A program made the translations under genes and the position numbers. From positions 79,254 through 113,720 of the forward strand of contig CABFPE010001077.1 of the NCBI GenBank assembly GCA_900660155.1: a stretch of 34,467 nucleotides of DNA. The letters run 5' to 3'. Shown piece after piece: positions 32,384-34,467 of this stretch. Position 1 is the stretch's first letter, and each line of letters opens with the position of its first letter. A model generated the notes under the pieces. That model made no database searches. It saw only the letters and a list, made by a program, of their open reading frames with translations, and was not told the DNA's origin. Source of the DNA: Hofstenia miamia. Its lineage: Eukaryota > Xenacoelomorpha > Acoela > Hofsteniidae.

Positions 32384-32481
32384 TCATCGTCTATACCACA
32401 TAGTAACATTTTTTGAACGTTTTATTTTCTTCTGAAGTTGTAAGAAACCATAAAGAAGTGCGTCAGCAGTTGGGGGACAAC
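32384..32481 (-). CDS. NDUFS7: NDUFS7 (complex I PSST subunit), last exon
   Basis: Minus strand: acceptor TATATTTTAG, then GT completing a Gly codon, then [20 protein letters not shown] and a tail ending MWYRR and TGA. This is the highly conserved end of the 20-kDa PSST/NuoB subunit of mitochondrial NADH:ubiquinone oxidoreductase; its Cys in GCPPT is a ligand of iron-sulfur cluster N2. About 31 codons, ending at the same residue type as animal orthologues. The remaining exons are not in the window and should lie beyond 34467. The sequence just 5' of the acceptor reads RIINIYILG, oddly like the expected family sequence; see findings. Confidence 0.85.
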
Positions 32482-33080
32482 CTAAAATATAAATATTTAT
32501 AATTCTCGCGCAACTAACATTATCGTATTCAAAATTGATAATCAAATTACCACACAAAAAACAATAATAGTCCGTTAAATAGAAGATCGGTAAAGAAATT
32601 GGCAATTTCAATTGTCCCCAACATAAATGTAAGGAAAATATAAAAAAGGCACAACAAAAACATTTTTTCTTTTAGACTCACAAATACTAATACATTACAA
32701 ACCATAATAAAAGACGTAGACACATAAACCAACTGCCTCTTATAATCTTCCAAATTTTTATTATTAGGTGCTTCTTTCATATTTGTAGTAAGCAACTGCT
32801 ATTCACATTTAACAAATGCATTATTGACAAATTTTAAAAAAAATTAGACATAGGTCCTCTATTTAAAAAAAGTGACCTTCTAAACGCAAAAATATGGACC
32901 CATTTCTATTAACAATCCTTTCAGTAAACTGTTAGAAAAACTACTAAATATTCAAATTCGAAATCTGAAAATAATTTCTCGTAAAAACTATTTGGTTTTC
33001 ATAATGGTTATAGCACTCAAGATGCAATTTTATAAGAATAAGAACAAATAAAATCAAATTAGCTCTTAACAAATGTAGTT
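32482..33080 (-). other. Probable NDUFS7 intron (left part)
   Basis: AT-rich. A hydrophobic minus-strand ORF (32547-32795) matches no family I know and is probably chance. No upstream NDUFS7 exon found. Confidence 0.45.
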
Positions 33081-34315
33081 GGGCTGTCCTTCTTGAATTA
33101 AGCAAGGTTTTTAACTCAATGAATTTTGACATTTTGAAAGATAGATTAAGGTAATATATTACTTTGATAACAAAGCTATTAACTTAATAATGACTTTCCT
33201 TAAAAATTGACAGAAAAAAAGTGTTATCCTTAATGGTAAAAAATCAAAATATATTATAACAGACTGTAAGGTTCCACAGGGTACAGTTCTCAGACCTATT
33301 CTATTTGCAATCTATGTTAATGACACAAACTCAAAAGGTAAAAAACAGTAAAATTTATTAATATGCAGATAAGTACTGATATAAGTGCCTTTAATGCAAC
33401 TAAAAATCTCCAATATGACATTGAAAAGTTAACAAAATATTACTCAAATAATAAATTGAAAGTAAATATTGAAAAAACACAATTTATAATATTTTCCCCT
33501 AAGACATACAGAAATCTCACAAAAACATAGAACTTAAATTAAATAATGGACCAATAGAGCAAGGTGAATCTATTAACTATTTAGGTGTTGAAATTGACAA
33601 TGATTTAAATTTCAAGCAATTCTTCATGGCTAAAATAAAAAATGGCTTCTGGAGTTAGGTATCTTTATCATCTCAGAAATATTTCAAATATATACCACAA
33701 ACAATTAATAAATGCCCTCTGCTTTTCACACTTTCAATATTGCTCATTCCTCTTTACAAATATTAATTCAAAACATCGCATCCTCCTGTCTAAAACTTTC
33801 AACTGGTCCCTTAAAACACTCAATTTTGCACAAAAACATGACAATGCATCTGATTACCAACTAAAATACGAAATATTATCTCCTTATTACCAAATTCAAA
33901 TGCATATGTTATCAATATTATTTAAATTCAAATTCAGCCAAGCTGCAATTTCGTTTTTAAAACAGTATATTAAATTAAATGAACGTTCTCAAACATTTTT
34001 GTGCTTGGATAAACATTTTAATAGTTTTCACCACACACCAACTAAATTATGGAATAACTTAAATAGAGAAATTAAATTTGAAAAAAATTACAAAAAATTC
34101 AGAAAAAAATTGTGAACATTCCTCTTTAATAGACAATGCCTACTTAGAGACAATAATACACTAGATTCATTTGAAAAATTTTTGTAAAATGCACACACAC
34201 AAATTTTAATATTCATATATATTTATTATATTTGTAAATAGCTTTTTGTAGTTTATAGTTTTTTGAACTAGTTTATTGTAGCAATAAATTGCTTTTGAAT
34301 CTTATTATTATTACT
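33081..34315 (+). pseudogene. LINE RT fragment with 3' end and TTA tail
   Basis: Encodes AVLLELSKVFNSMNFDILKD, CKVPQGTVLRPILFAIYVND, a lost YADD region, KVNIEKTQFIIFSP, and after shifts INYLGVEIDNDLNF. Then comes an open block 33642-34115 (MASGVRYLYHLRNI ... SHFQYCSFLFTN ... TKLWNNLNREIK ... KFRKKL) to the natural stop. A 200-bp 3' untranslated part with AATAAA ends in CTTATTATTATTAC near 34312, a (TTA)n tail. It is 5'-truncated and carries several frame breaks. It lies in the putative last intron of NDUFS7, opposite in orientation. Confidence 0.85.
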
Positions 34316-34467
34316 AAAGAATTCTACCAGTGGTTGTAAATTATGTGGTCATCGACATCTGCTATACTGTTAAATTCTTTGTTACATAGTAAGCAAGTGT
34401 ATGTTCTTTTGACAAGGTTATACTTCAGCATTACATAGTTCTGCATCTAAAAATTCATAATAATAGC
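34316..34467. other. Right edge of window
   Basis: No feature recognised. Confidence 0.4.

Noticed and set aside
32547..32795. Minus-strand ORF with hydrophobic, membrane-like segments
   Set aside because: Its Phe/Leu/Ile richness is expected from AT-rich DNA. It matches no family I know and does not join NDUFS7 in the phase that exon needs.

Overview
The window is an AT-rich piece of animal nuclear DNA, almost certainly from an invertebrate. The evidence is a gene split into small exons with GT..AG junctions, a gene family confined to animals, and dense relics of LINE, Penelope-like, Ty3/gypsy and TTAA-type transposons. I cannot name the phylum. Two single N bases (22367, 23662) show that this is a draft assembly.

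Positions 1-17800 hold the 3' half of one plus-strand gene, which I identify as the CCDC88 family (Girdin/Daple). Twelve exons between 3293 and 17406 join with consistent phases at every junction into 524 codons plus a stop. The product runs from the end of a coiled coil, through a basic segment and a long Ser/Pro-rich tail, to a Galpha-binding-and-activating (GBA) type motif with core LVSLEQFLEES, and ends in WYEYGCL, a Daple-like PDZ ligand. The start and most of the coiled coil lie upstream of the window. Its introns carry non-coding transposons: a 680-bp TTAA-type element (166-845) and a pair of TTAA-flanked elements nested one inside the other (13549-14962 and 13819-14751).

Positions 17407-20829 are the probable 3'UTR and gene-free AT-rich DNA. 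Positions 20830-31530 are a transposon graveyard. It holds LINE reverse-transcriptase fragments in both orientations from several lineages, a LINE endonuclease fragment, a Penelope-like GIY-YIG domain, and a 3154-bp Ty3/gypsy-type LTR retrotransposon (28032-31185) inserted into an antisense LINE. The LTR element lacks its reverse-transcriptase core. In that place sits a 159-bp inverted copy of its own 3' pol segment, which is the most unusual structure in the window.

At 32384-32481 on the minus strand is the last exon of NDUFS7 (the PSST subunit of mitochondrial complex I), intact to its stop. The rest of that gene would lie beyond the right edge, and a further LINE (about 33081-34315) would sit in its last intron. 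The two cellular genes are therefore convergent, separated by about 15 kb of mostly transposon-derived DNA. No tRNA or rRNA gene or CRISPR array was found; one weak tRNA/SINE-like resemblance is noted.
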